NCBI RefSeq assembly: GCF_006345825.1
Contig: NZ_VCIX01000088.1
Location: 124,001 to 188,000, forward strand
Source of the DNA: Paenibacillus paridis
GTDB taxonomy: Bacteria; Bacillota; Bacilli; Paenibacillales; Paenibacillaceae
Reading direction: 5' to 3'
DNA length: 64,000 nt
Shown: in pieces, positions 25,618 through 34,410 of the stretch
Numbering within the stretch: position 1 is the stretch's first letter
Layout: each line of letters opens with the position of its first letter
Notes under the pieces: generated by a model
The model's database searches: none
What the model was told of the DNA's origin: nothing
Seen by the model: only the letters and a program-made list of their open reading frames with translations
Made by a program: the position numbers and the translations under genes

Positions 25618-26895
25618 TTAATTCCTGCCGTAATACAGCTTGCTGTTCGTAATATCGACCAAATACAAAATGTCAATTCCGTTCGCGTTCCGCTCCACAC
25701 TTAGCCGCTCAATGGGCTTGCCAGGCGCAATAGAGGTCAAGTTCCAGCCCGTGCTGCCCGAAGGGACGGCCATGTACGCACGGTCTGTGCCGCTATATTT
25801 TGCGTAGTACACGCGAACGGTCGAGCCCGTCCACGTAATATCGATGGCCGCTCTAGTCTGCGTAAGGTCATAAACCGTCTGCAGATTCCAGCTACCCGAA
25901 GCGAACGATGCATATTTGACGGAAAAATTAGTGCTGCCCTCTTCCCGGTAGCGATAGACGATTTTTGGGCTGCCTGCGGAGTCTACGGCTAGCTTGGCGC
26001 TTTGCACGCCTGGGCCACCGGGATCACCGCCGTCCTGAACGTAAGCCTCAGTAGGACCAAGGGGCTGAACGATATCGGCTGTACTAAGCGAGACAGGGGC
26101 GGTTACCGCACTGCCGTCCGCTTTGTAGAAGGAACCAGTGGATGGGCTATATTTGAGATAAGAGAGTTCGTGGCGCAGCGCACTCGATACGAAGGCGGAC
26201 CATTCGAACAAAATATGCAGGTCTCCGTTCGCATCGAAGACCAGGTCATTGGGATAAAATGATCGTCCTGCAGTTGCGCCAACCACCGCCACTTGGCTCC
26301 AGGTCGACGCGGCATTGTTCCAACGGAATAAGACGCCGGGGCGATAACCAGCCGAATCCAACCCGGAGCGAATCAGCAGATAGACATCGCCATTCGGCGC
26401 TGTTGTCAGCACCGGATACGTGCCCCTGAAGGAAGAGGGGGTTGGCATGTCGGCGGAATGATTTTGCGGCGCGCCTCCAACCGTGTCCGAGCGGAAGTAG
26501 CGCCAGCTGTCGTTATGCATCGAAGCAAACACGTGGAATCTGCCGCTGCCGTCCCGGGCAATCGAAGGCTGGTTGTGCCCGACATCGTCATTGTATTCCG
26601 CGACTGTGCTGCCATTCATGACCGGGATGTTAGACCATGCTCCTGTGCCATCGCGCCTTGCGATGTATACTTTATGGGTGCCGCTGGTGCTGCCCGGCGC
26701 ATTGTATGCCATATAGGCGTATTCCAGTCCCGTGCCGTACGTTTCCAGCGGTGTCCACCATCCCGCCTGATTGCTCGAATCCATCGCATACGGTACCTCG
26801 GTCAACGTCGCAGCCGCATTTCCGACACCTGCCGGAAGCAGCGAAATGAGCAGTGCGGCAACGGTGAATATTTTCCAAAGCCTGTTTCTTACCAC
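25618..26895 (-). CDS. Secreted BNR-type beta-propeller protein, possible polysaccharide-active enzyme
   Basis: About 425 residues. GTG at 26895 is chosen because it lies 9 bases after AAGGAGG; the GTG at 26901 is too close. A signal peptide ends around GVGNAAA, and there is no lipobox or cell-wall anchor. The mature part has propeller-type strands with Asp-box-like turns: GHNQPSIARDGSGRFHVFAS, then APNGDVYLLIRSGLDS and DANGDLHILFEW. This resembles BNR_4 proteins, a fold shared with some polysaccharide lyases. Catalytic residues cannot be assigned by eye. It stands alone with a cre-like site upstream. Confidence 0.65.
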   Translation of the reverse strand: MVRNRLWKIFTVAALLISLLPAGVGNAAATLTEVPYAMDSSNQAGWWTPLETYGTGLEYAYMAYNAPGSTSGTHKVYIARRDGTGAWSNIPVMNGSTVAEYNDDVGHNQPSIARDGSGRFHVFASMHNDSWRYFRSDTVGGAPQNHSADMPTPSSFRGTYPVLTTAPNGDVYLLIRSGLDSAGYRPGVLFRWNNAASTWSQVAVVGATAGRSFYPNDLVFDANGDLHILFEWSAFVSSALRHELSYLKYSPSTGSFYKADGSAVTAPVSLSTADIVQPLGPTEAYVQDGGDPGGPGVQSAKLAVDSAGSPKIVYRYREEGSTNFSVKYASFASGSWNLQTVYDLTQTRAAIDITWTGSTVRVYYAKYSGTDRAYMAVPSGSTGWNLTSIAPGKPIERLSVERNANGIDILYLVDITNSKLYYGRN

Positions 26896-26963
26896 GATCA
26901 CTCGCCTCCTTATTAAATGGTATTACACGAATGCGAAAAGCAGATGTCTCCGGCCGGGAGAAG

Positions 26964-26977
26964 TGAAGCGCTTACAT
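26964..26977. promoter_or_regulatory. cre-like site upstream of the BNR-type gene
   Basis: TGAAGCGCTTACAT contains AAGCGCTT, and its right half matches the CcpA consensus; the left half fits poorly. It lies about 70 bases upstream of the gene start at 26895. Confidence 0.35.
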
Positions 26978-27130
26978 TTCTTTGTTGACGTTGGCGCCAT
27001 AGCTATCGTAACATGGCATTTGGCCTGGATGTCATATACAAAACCATGCTTCCAATAGAACATAACTTCGGTATTTCAAGTTATTTAGGATTAAATAGAA
27101 CGTATTACAGCTGAATTCTTAGAAGGAGTT

Positions 27131-27153
27131 TAAACTTCATTTCTTTCGTTCAA
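27131..27153 (-). repeat. Repeat B, partial copy 3
   Basis: Read on the minus strand, 23 bases beginning TTGAACGAAAGAAATG are identical to 57373-57395. The rest of repeat B is absent here. An octamer array lies 137 bases away. Confidence 0.65.
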
Positions 27154-27289
27154 TTGTTATATTGTTCTTCTATGATTCCCTTGAACGATTAAATCATGCT
27201 CAGACCGTTCGTTAAGTAACCATGCAATATTAGAACTATTGCTTGAAAAACCAACCTTTTAACGCCATGCCGGGGCTTTACGGCTGGAT

Positions 27290-27484
27290 TAGATCTACTT
27301 TTTAGACCTATTTCTTTCCATGGGTCGATTATTGATCAAATAGGTCTAAATTGTAGATCTATTTTACCCGAAGTAGGTGTTTTAGTGCCTATTTGGAGCT
27401 CTATGGTTGGATTAGATCTATTTTTTAGACCTATTTCTTTCCAAGTGCCGAATATTGATCAAATAGGTCTAAATTGTAGATCTA
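27290..27484. repeat. TAGRYCTA octamer array, locus 2
   Basis: Octamers start at 27290, 27303, 27341, 27354, 27413, 27426, 27464 and 27477: within-pair spacing 13, pair-to-pair 51, unit-to-unit 123. All eight are perfect TAGATCTA, TAGACCTA or TAGGTCTA, in the order A, C, G, A in each unit. The two units are nearly identical to each other also between octamers (TTTCTTTCC, ATTGATCAAA), but differ there from the other two loci. Confidence 0.88.
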
Positions 27485-27518
27485 TTTAAGCTTGTACAGT
27501 TATATGCGGAAGCGCAAA

Positions 27519-27554
27519 AAAATCCGAGCAGAGGCATTGCATCTACTCGGATTT
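27519..27554 (-). terminator. Intrinsic terminator after the mutarotase gene
   Basis: On the minus strand AAATCCGAG pairs with CTCGGATTT, followed by a T run, 16 bases past the stop. Confidence 0.85.
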
Positions 27555-27569
27555 CCTGTTTTATTTTTT

Positions 27570-28565
27570 TTATCTTACATACAAACGGCTGGTTTCTTCC
27601 CAAATGCCGCCTGGCTCCAAGGAGACAAGCCCGGTTTGCTCGGCTGGAAGATCCACGTTGGGAGCGTTCACAAGGTTAAGCTGAGGTTCAGGGCAGAAGA
27701 AGCCTGCCGTCGCATTGTTGTTCCAAATCATCCACTGCTTGTAAGCTGTACCTACGTCGTAGACGAGCGTTACGTTGCTGCGGCTGTCGGTAAGCACCAT
27801 CGCATTGCGGCCATTTTGAGGCTCAGCTGTGTAATGGTTATCCATCGCAGACCAGATTGGGGATAAGCCCGTTGTTTTCATCGCTTCCTCGTCGGCAGAC
27901 AGATCCTGGTACTTGCCTGTCGGCAGCATCCGCTCGTTCAGCTCCCAGCGCTTGCCGGTTGTGAGGGTGAAGCTGCAATCCTCGACGGTGCTGTTAGGCG
28001 CGAATGGCGCATTGATTGCTGTATGGAAGGCGATCAAGCAAGGCATGGCGTCGGTGCCTTCGTTATGTACCGAAACGTGCTGCAGCAAACCTGTTTCATT
28101 CAAAGCGTAACGCAGCTTTATCGTAAAACGGTGTGGCAGATATTCATAAATCGGATGGTTCTCATCGATTGAGATTTTTAAGGCAACGTAGCTTTCTGTT
28201 TTGGTCGCGCCGAAGTCTTCGACATCCCAAGCCGCCGTATGGAAGAAGCCATGAAGGTGGTTTCCGGTTGCTACTTCGTTTACAGGGAAGTTGTAGGTCC
28301 TTCCGTTCCAAGTAAAAGTGCCGTCTTCATAGCGGTTGGGAGGAAAAAGAACCGGGATGCCATGAACGCCTGGACGTTCTCTGAAGCTGTCCATTTCCTC
28401 GGCGGAAGGCTCTCTCAGAAACGTATATTGGTTTTCTTTATCGCGGAATGCAATGAGGTTGGCTCCGACTCCTGGCAATACTGCGGCTTCATAAGTGCCC
28501 CATTGCAGCCATACGGCTTGCTCGTCATGGAATAATTGCTCGAATGCTTGTCCTTGCGTCGACAT
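27570..28565 (-). CDS. Aldose 1-epimerase family protein
   Basis: A 331-residue cytoplasmic beta-sandwich protein of the galactose mutarotase superfamily, which interconverts anomers of free or phosphorylated sugars. Family features are HGIPVLFPPNRYEDG (substrate Arg), NHLHGFFHTAAWDV (catalytic His region), LIAFHTAINAPF, and FFCPEPQLNLVNAPN with the probable catalytic Glu. It starts behind AGGAGG and has its own terminator. Which sugar it acts on is unknown; the surrounding mannan, galactose and xylose functions give candidates. Confidence 0.85.
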   Translation of the reverse strand: MSTQGQAFEQLFHDEQAVWLQWGTYEAAVLPGVGANLIAFRDKENQYTFLREPSAEEMDSFRERPGVHGIPVLFPPNRYEDGTFTWNGRTYNFPVNEVATGNHLHGFFHTAAWDVEDFGATKTESYVALKISIDENHPIYEYLPHRFTIKLRYALNETGLLQHVSVHNEGTDAMPCLIAFHTAINAPFAPNSTVEDCSFTLTTGKRWELNERMLPTGKYQDLSADEEAMKTTGLSPIWSAMDNHYTAEPQNGRNAMVLTDSRSNVTLVYDVGTAYKQWMIWNNNATAGFFCPEPQLNLVNAPNVDLPAEQTGLVSLEPGGIWEETSRLYVR

Positions 28566-28626
28566 GGAAATCCTCCTAAAAAATCATATTCAACCTAAGA
28601 ATAGCAGGACGGAGCCAAACAAACAA

Positions 28627-28661
28627 CCGCCCTATTTCCTCCTGCCGGAGAAATAGGGCGG
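28627..28661 (-). terminator. Intrinsic terminator after the LytTR gene
   Basis: CCGCCCTATTTC pairs with GAAATAGGGCGG, followed on the minus strand by a T-rich stretch. Confidence 0.8.
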
Positions 28662-28672
28662 CTCTTAGTGCG

Positions 28673-29035
28673 TTATGGCGTGATACGCAAATCCTTGTTT
28701 GATGAGCGCTGCGAGAACAGCTGCTGAATGACGTATTGCTTGCGGCGGTTAACGGTTACCTGCTTCGATTCCGAAATGTCGGAGCCAAAATAAATCGTGC
28801 CATCCGCAATGGTCTTGATTTTGCCGATGTTAATAAAGCAATTGGAGCTGATCTGGTAGAAGCTTCTCTCGTGAGTAAGCTGCTCAATTTGCTCGGCAGT
28901 CATTCTTTTCTTTATATTATAGTTTCTGCCATGGAAGCTTACGAGTCCTTGCATGCCAAGCTTGAAATAAAGAACATCCGACTCCAGCTCGAAATCCTCA
29001 TATACGTTCCGTTCGCTCAGTACTACATTCACCAT
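28673..29035 (-). CDS. Single-domain LytTR DNA-binding regulator
   Basis: A 120-residue protein consisting almost wholly of a LytTR domain, with no receiver or sensor domain. Typical segments are VLYFKLGMQGLVSFHGR, ERSFYQISSNCFINIGKI and the terminal VTVNRRKQYVIQQLF. LytTR proteins bind direct repeats upstream of envelope or sugar genes. It starts behind GGGGGAA and is divergent from the lactonase gene, with a perfect cre site in the shared gap. Regulation by a partner protein or by its own level is likely, since it lacks a phosphorylation site. Confidence 0.85.
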   Translation of the reverse strand: MVNVVLSERNVYEDFELESDVLYFKLGMQGLVSFHGRNYNIKKRMTAEQIEQLTHERSFYQISSNCFINIGKIKTIADGTIYFGSDISESKQVTVNRRKQYVIQQLFSQRSSNKDLRITP

Positions 29036-29071
29036 CTCAGTTTCCCCCTTTAGAAATGTGAACCACTGAAT

Positions 29072-29085
29072 TGTTAGCGCTTACA
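29072..29085. promoter_or_regulatory. CcpA cre site between LytTR and lactonase genes
   Basis: TGTTAGCGCTTACA matches the consensus TGWNANCGNTNWCA at every defined position. It lies 37 bases before the LytTR start and 117 before the lactonase start, so either or both could be catabolite-controlled. Confidence 0.75.
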
Positions 29086-29201
29086 TTGTAACATGTCACA
29101 ATAGGATTTGTGAAGTCTTTTATAAAAAAAAGACATTGTTTGCTGAGGCGGCTTGTGCTATGGTCACTGTAATGCCAAAACGACAGAGAGGTTGGGTGCA
29201 A

Positions 29202-30302
29202 ATGAACCCTTTAAATGAACAACCAACATCCAGCAAGATCCTTTATATTGGGTCCTATGGAACGGCCGAGGAGCCGACAATTCATGTATGCACGTTTGAT
29301 CCAAAAACAGGGGAGTTGGCTGTCATACAGCGTGTGGAGGGGCTTGAAAATGCCTCCTATCTGACGCTGCATCCGAGCGGTGAATATTTGTATGCAGCAA
29401 GTGAAACGGGAACTACGGGAGAGGCAGAGGGTGGGTCCGTTGCAGCCTTCATTATTGATAAAAAGACCGGCCTCCTGACCTCCACGAGCAATCGCTCGCT
29501 TACGCACGGGGCACATCCTTGCTACATCAGCACGGATTCGTCAGGTCAAGCGCTATTTGCTGCCAACTATACGGGCGGGAATGTGGCATTGCTGCCGATT
29601 ACGGCGCAAGGGGAGCTCAAGGAAGCTTCATCCATAGAGCAGCATGCGGGCGAGCTAGGGCCCAACGCCGCAAGGCAGGATGCGCCTCATGCGCATTGCA
29701 TCGTACCGCTTGGCGATTCGCCTTATGTCTGCGCTGTTGATTTGGGAATCGACGCGGTCGTGGTTTACCGTTTTGATGCCGACAAGCATACGCTTACTTC
29801 CCACAGCACAAGCAAGGTTCATCGCGGCGCAGGGCCGCGCCATCTGATTTTCCATCCCGCCTTGCAGACAGGTTATGTGATGAACGAGCTGGACTCTACG
29901 ATTACGTTAATGAAGGTAGAAAAAGAGAATGGGACGCTAACGGCTGGGCAGGCGATTTCTGCGCTTCCGGCAGGTTTTGACGGCTACAACGATGCGGCCG
30001 ATATCCATTTGGGTATTTCCGGTCGATATTTGTACAGCTCCAACCGTGGCCATAACAGCATAGCCGTTTTTGCAGTCGATCAGGAAAACGGTGAGCTTAC
30101 GCTGATTCAGCATGTGGATTGCGGCGGAGGTTCACCTAGAAATTTTGCGCTTTCTCCGGATGGCGGCCACTTGCTCGTTGCTCACCAGAAGACGGGGAAC
30201 GTAAACGTGTTTATGGTAGACCAGGAGAGCGGATTGCTAGCGAAAACGGCTGCTTCGCTCGAACTGACAAGTCCCGTCTGCATTAAATTTGCAACAGCTT
30301 AA
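29202..30302 (+). CDS. Lactonase family protein, 6-phosphogluconolactonase-like
   Basis: About 366 residues forming a seven-bladed beta-propeller of the Pgl/YkgB (lactonase) family, which hydrolyses sugar lactones such as 6-phosphogluconolactone. Visible family features are ILYIGSYGT at the start, HPSGEYLYAASETG, HAHCIVPLGDSPYVCAVDLG, GAGPRHLIFHP and GGSPRNFALSPDG. I take the ATG at 29202, preceded by GAGAGG, instead of an in-frame one at 29136. It has no signal peptide. The CcpA site upstream fits a sugar-oxidation role. The true lactone is not known. Confidence 0.85.
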   Translation: MNPLNEQPTSSKILYIGSYGTAEEPTIHVCTFDPKTGELAVIQRVEGLENASYLTLHPSGEYLYAASETGTTGEAEGGSVAAFIIDKKTGLLTSTSNRSLTHGAHPCYISTDSSGQALFAANYTGGNVALLPITAQGELKEASSIEQHAGELGPNAARQDAPHAHCIVPLGDSPYVCAVDLGIDAVVVYRFDADKHTLTSHSTSKVHRGAGPRHLIFHPALQTGYVMNELDSTITLMKVEKENGTLTAGQAISALPAGFDGYNDAADIHLGISGRYLYSSNRGHNSIAVFAVDQENGELTLIQHVDCGGGSPRNFALSPDGGHLLVAHQKTGNVNVFMVDQESGLLAKTAASLELTSPVCIKFATA

Positions 30303-30367
30303 TCCCCCTGCATGTTCCGTCAACGGAAATGAGGTATTTTCGTTAAGAGAGGCAGGTCCTACTTATC

Positions 30368-31597
30368 ATGTCAGCATCGCCTGTGACAAGCAGTGTAAAT
30401 AAAGCGGCCATTAAATCCGCTACGGTCTACGCTATATTGATTTGTATCAGCTCCGTACATCTAATGAATGACATGATGCAATCCGTCGTGTCTGCTCTGT
30501 TTCCGGTATTGCAGCAGTCGTTAAAGCTAAGTTTGGCGCAGATCGGCTGGATTGCTTTTACGCTCAACATGACCTCTTCGGTTATGCAGCCTGTCGTCGG
30601 CTTGATTTCAGACAAAAGGCCTGCACCTTGGATGCTGCCGGTGGGGATGTTCTCCAGCATGATTGGGATGGCAGGCCTGGCCTTCGCCCCGAATTTTTAT
30701 TTGGTGCTGGCAGCCGTCGTATTCGTTGGGCTTGGCTCCGCGGTGTTTCATCCGGAAGGCTCGCGGGTCGTGCATTTGGCGGCAGGCAACCGCCGGGCGT
30801 TCTCCCAGTCGATTTACCAAGTGGGCGGCAATTTCGGGCATATGCTCGGGCCGCTCATGACGATGCTCATCTTTTTGCCGTTCGGGCAGAAGGGAGCGAT
30901 TTGGGGGACGCTGCTTGCCGCGACTGCAATCATTATTCTGTTGAAGGTCGTTCCTTGGTACAAGACACAGCTAGCCGTACACGACGGTAAAATGCAGCAA
31001 AGAAAGGCTGCCGGAAAAGTTAGGCCTGCGCTTGCACCAAAGGTAGTGGCTTTTGCGCTCGCCATCCTGTTTGCCATCGTATTCGCAAGGTCATGGTACG
31101 CAGCTGCAATCGGCAATTTCTATCAGTTCTATGTGGTCGAAACGTATGGCTTAACGATCAAGCACGCTCAGATTCCGTTGTTCTTATTCTTGGCGGCTGG
31201 CGTTGCGGGTACGTTCTGTGGAGGCATTCTGGCGGACCGGATCGGGCGCAAAAAAATGATGCTGATCTCGATTCTCGGAGCGGCGCCTTTCGCGCTGCTG
31301 CTTCCCCACCTGCCTCTTGCGCTCGTATATCCTCTCATTGTCGTGCTCGGATTCGTGCTGCAATCGGGCTTCTCGGTTAGTGTTGTCTACGCGCAGGAGC
31401 TGATGCCGGGCAAGGTAGGCACCGCGTCGGGGCTGATTACCGGACTCGCATTCGGCATGGGCGGGCTTGGCGCAGTGGTGCTCGGTTATTTGGCTGACGC
31501 GCGTTCGCTTGGTTTTGTCATGACAGCGTGCAGCGTATTGCCGTTGATCGGACTTTTGGCGGTGCTGCTGCCGAAGGACCGGAAAGAAATTGTCTAA
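30368..31597 (+). CDS. MFS efflux transporter, Fsr (fosmidomycin resistance) type
   Basis: A 409-residue protein with twelve predicted membrane helices. ISSVHLMNDMMQSVVSALFP near the N-terminus and GLGSAVFHPEGSRVVHLAAG in helix 4 are typical of the Fsr group. A central cytoplasmic loop (near residues 200-215) and the ADRIGRKKMM loop are visible. Known Fsr proteins export fosmidomycin or related small phosphonates; the natural substrate is uncertain. It lies 65 bases after the lactonase gene and may be co-transcribed with it. A strong terminator follows. Confidence 0.88.
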   Translation: MSASPVTSSVNKAAIKSATVYAILICISSVHLMNDMMQSVVSALFPVLQQSLKLSLAQIGWIAFTLNMTSSVMQPVVGLISDKRPAPWMLPVGMFSSMIGMAGLAFAPNFYLVLAAVVFVGLGSAVFHPEGSRVVHLAAGNRRAFSQSIYQVGGNFGHMLGPLMTMLIFLPFGQKGAIWGTLLAATAIIILLKVVPWYKTQLAVHDGKMQQRKAAGKVRPALAPKVVAFALAILFAIVFARSWYAAAIGNFYQFYVVETYGLTIKHAQIPLFLFLAAGVAGTFCGGILADRIGRKKMMLISILGAAPFALLLPHLPLALVYPLIVVLGFVLQSGFSVSVVYAQELMPGKVGTASGLITGLAFGMGGLGAVVLGYLADARSLGFVMTACSVLPLIGLLAVLLPKDRKEIV

Positions 31598-31610
31598 CAA
31601 AAATACAATT

Positions 31611-31657
31611 AAAGAACAGCCGCTTTAGGGGATACCCTAGAGTGGTTGTTCTTTTTT
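31611..31657 (+). terminator. Intrinsic terminator after the Fsr-type gene
   Basis: AAGAACAGCC pairs with GGTTGTTCTT, with inner CTTTAGGG/CCCTAGAG pairing, followed by TTTTTT. Confidence 0.88.
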
Positions 31658-31739
31658 GCGTTTGCTTATTGTAATTTAATAGACGTAATTATATAATGTC
31701 TATAAAATAAACAAACGAAATTTAGGAGTGTTTGTATAT

Positions 31740-33125
31740 ATGGAGTTAGATGGGCGTTTTTGGTCGGCGTCGTTATCGGAGCTGAAGCAAGGTTATGTTT
31801 ATGTAGAAGCAGATAGTTATTATACTTGCTTGCTGTGCGGAGAGCGGTTCGAGGATGGAGAAATTTTTTATCACGAAGCAAATGGTCGCTGGTATGAGGC
31901 GCGCAAATATGCAGCTTATCATATGAAGCAGAAGCATGGCTCCATGCTCGATTATTTGCTGGCGCTTGATAAGAAGCAAACTGGCCTGACCGATTTGCAA
32001 AAAGAGCTCATCCGCGGCTTTGCCGATGATTTATCCGACAAGGAGATGATGGAGCTCACAGGAGCAGGGAGCGCTTCAACGATTCGTAATCATCGTTTTG
32101 TGCTCAAGGAGAAAGCCAAGCAGGCAAAGCTGCTGCTTGCCATTATGGAGATGATGGAGGAGGGGGCGGCCAGCGCTCCGAGCTTCGTGCCTGTGCATCG
32201 CGCGGCGACGCAGGTGGATGCAAGGTACGCCATCACAGAAGAGGAATACGAAGAACTGCTGGAGCAATATTTTCCGCATGGGCTCGAAGGGCCGCTTGCT
32301 TCGTTCCCGCGCAAAGAGAAGCGTAAGCTTGTTGTGCTCCGCCATATTGCTTCTTTTTTCGAAGATGGAGTTCGCTATACCGAGCAGGAAGTTAATGAGA
32401 AGCTCAGCGCTTTCTGGGAAGAGGATTACGTGACGCTCCGACGTTACTTGATCGAATACGGTTATCTGGATCGCAAGGATGACGGCCGGGCTTATTGGGT
32501 GAAGGGAGCAGGCATTTCTGAGGTTGAAGCCCAGTTGCAGGTGCCTGCCGGGCAGGTTCTGCGTGTGGATGCGAAAGCTGTGCCAAAGGAGAAGCAAGGG
32601 GAACAAGGCGAGCAGCAGAAGCTTGGGAAAGCCGTTGGGCAAAAAGCAAAGAAAGCTGCAGGCAAGGAAGAAAAAAAGCGGGAGGACGGAAAGAAAATGG
32701 ATAAAGCGACACGCAAGCAATTGACGGCGGAATACCAGGAGCGCGAGCGTTCAATGGGCGTTTTTCAGATTAAAAATAATCGAAATGGCAAGTTGTTTGT
32801 CGGTGGCTCCACCAATTTGGATGCGCTGTGGGGAAAAGAGCAGTTTATGCTGAATATGGGCTCGCATTCGAATAAAGAACTGCAGAAGGAATGGAAGCAA
32901 TTTGGAGCGGAAGACTTCTCTTATCTCGTTCTTGAGACCGTTAAATTGGAACAAAAGATTCGTTATGATTATAAAGACGTTTTGGATCCAGAGGGCCGTC
33001 AGCCCGTTGATGCGGTACGTCAGTATAAACGGGAGGTCGAGGAATTGAAGGGCAAGTGGCTGGAAGAGCTTCAGCCTTATGGGGAACAAGGCTACAATAG
33101 CCCGTCAGAACAGAGCAAGGGTTAA
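31740..33125 (+). CDS. DUF2087 regulator fused to a GIY-YIG-like domain
   Basis: About 461 residues with four parts. Residues 25-75 hold a CLLCGERF zinc-ribbon-like knuckle and an AYHMKQKHG histidine pair. Residues 85-125 form a LuxR-like helix-turn-helix (LSDKEMMELTGAGSASTIRN). Residues 165-260 are a DUF2087 domain (ending RRYLIEYGYLDRKDDGRAYW). After a Lys/Glu-rich linker, residues 330-460 resemble GIY-YIG nucleases: GVFQIKNN, KLFVGGSTN and SHSNKELQKEWKQFG. The usual catalytic Arg after the YIG-like strand is not apparent (LDALWGKEQF), so nuclease activity is doubtful. ATG at 31740 is chosen over an upstream GTG that abuts AGGA. DNA binding is likely; its target is unknown. Confidence 0.75.
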   Translation: MELDGRFWSASLSELKQGYVYVEADSYYTCLLCGERFEDGEIFYHEANGRWYEARKYAAYHMKQKHGSMLDYLLALDKKQTGLTDLQKELIRGFADDLSDKEMMELTGAGSASTIRNHRFVLKEKAKQAKLLLAIMEMMEEGAASAPSFVPVHRAATQVDARYAITEEEYEELLEQYFPHGLEGPLASFPRKEKRKLVVLRHIASFFEDGVRYTEQEVNEKLSAFWEEDYVTLRRYLIEYGYLDRKDDGRAYWVKGAGISEVEAQLQVPAGQVLRVDAKAVPKEKQGEQGEQQKLGKAVGQKAKKAAGKEEKKREDGKKMDKATRKQLTAEYQERERSMGVFQIKNNRNGKLFVGGSTNLDALWGKEQFMLNMGSHSNKELQKEWKQFGAEDFSYLVLETVKLEQKIRYDYKDVLDPEGRQPVDAVRQYKREVEELKGKWLEELQPYGEQGYNSPSEQSKG

Positions 33126-33159
33126 GGTTTATTTTTGACAAGGGAGAGTGTAAAGAGGG

Positions 33160-34410
33160 ATGTCTGCCAAAGGAGCAGCGGGAGCTGGCAACAGCTTGTT
33201 CCGCAACAAGTTTTTTCAAACGATTTTGCTGTCAAACGTATTGCTGCAGATCGGTATATGGGTTCGGAATTTTGCGATTTTAATGTACGTGACTGACAAA
33301 ACAAATGAAGATCCTTTCGCGATTAGTTTGATGGGGTTTGTAGAATTTTTGCCGATTTTTGTGTTTTCATTTATTGGAGGGACGTTTGCGGACCGCTGGA
33401 AGCCGCGTCTCACCATGATTTGGTGTGATTTTTTATCCGCCGCATCCGTATTTGTCGTTCTAATTACGCTCATGTACGGCTCGTGGCATATGGTTTATTT
33501 TGCGACGTTTGTATCCGCGATTCTTTCGCAGTTTTCGCAGCCGTCCGCCATGAAGCTGTTCAAGCAGCATATTCCGGCGGAGCAGCTGCAGTCGGCGATG
33601 GCAATGTTCCAATCGCTTATTGCAATTTTTATGGTGCTTGGTCCATCGCTTGGTGTCATTTCGTACCAAAAGTTCGGCATTGAAATTTCAATCGGCGTTA
33701 TGGGCGTTGCTTTCCTTCTGTCGGCGGTCGTCTTGTTCCGCATCCCGCGTGACCGTGAGGTTGAACGAACGGAAGCAATGGCTGAGCGTCGTTTCTGGCA
33801 GGATTTGAAGGACGGTTTCGCATACGTATGGCGCAGTCCGGTGCTTAAGGCGCTTGGCGGTACGTTTGCGCTTGCTGGAACGGCAGTTGGAATCGCGCAG
33901 ACGCTCGGGCTGTTTATTGTACTCGAGCGGCTGGGGCAGCCGAAGGAATTTTTGCAATACATGCTTATGGTTAACGGTGTTGCGATGCTCGTCGGTGGGG
34001 GGACAGTCATGGTTATTGCCAAAAAAGTAGCTCCGCAAAAGCTGCTTGCGCTTGGACTCTTGCTCAGCTCGCTAACGATGATTGGCATTGGCTTTTCAAC
34101 AAGTATTCCACTAACGTTGGTGCTGCAGTTTATCGGCGGGCTGGGATTCCCAATGATCCAGATCGGTATCAGCACGATGATTCTGCAGTGGACGGAGGAA
34201 TCATTCATCGGACGGGTGAACGGCGTGCTTACTCCCATGTTTATGGGGATGATGGTCATTATGACGCTCGTTGCCGGACAGCTTAAGACAGTGTTTCCGC
34301 TCGTCGGCATATACTGCGTTGCTGGTTTGATCATGTTCTTGGGCATGTTAATGCTTGTTCCTTTGTTTAAGCATAAACCGTTAGCCGCTCAATCCAACGC
34401 AGCATCTTAA
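33160..34410 (+). CDS. MFS transporter
   Basis: A 416-residue major facilitator with about twelve membrane helices, close to the MFS_3/enterobactin-exporter-like branch. Markers are GTFADRWKPRLTM in the loop between helices 2 and 3 and the acidic-basic FRIPRDREVERT loop at mid-protein. Substrate is unknown; drug, siderophore or sugar-derivative export are all possible. It begins 34 bases after the DUF2087 fusion gene, so the regulator and transporter may form an operon. A strong terminator follows. Confidence 0.85.
   Translation: MSAKGAAGAGNSLFRNKFFQTILLSNVLLQIGIWVRNFAILMYVTDKTNEDPFAISLMGFVEFLPIFVFSFIGGTFADRWKPRLTMIWCDFLSAASVFVVLITLMYGSWHMVYFATFVSAILSQFSQPSAMKLFKQHIPAEQLQSAMAMFQSLIAIFMVLGPSLGVISYQKFGIEISIGVMGVAFLLSAVVLFRIPRDREVERTEAMAERRFWQDLKDGFAYVWRSPVLKALGGTFALAGTAVGIAQTLGLFIVLERLGQPKEFLQYMLMVNGVAMLVGGGTVMVIAKKVAPQKLLALGLLLSSLTMIGIGFSTSIPLTLVLQFIGGLGFPMIQIGISTMILQWTEESFIGRVNGVLTPMFMGMMVIMTLVAGQLKTVFPLVGIYCVAGLIMFLGMLMLVPLFKHKPLAAQSNAAS

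Larger units (their letters stand above)
26896..27569. other. Intergenic repeat zone
   Basis: It holds a cre-like site (26964-26977), the left part of repeat B (27131-27153), an octamer array (27290-27484) and the terminator of the downstream mutarotase gene (27519-27554). No gene is supported. Confidence 0.65.

Noticed and set aside
33495..34346. A 283-residue frame on the minus strand
   Set aside because: It is antisense to the MFS transporter; its Ser/Thr/Pro-rich composition is the usual shadow of a membrane protein gene.
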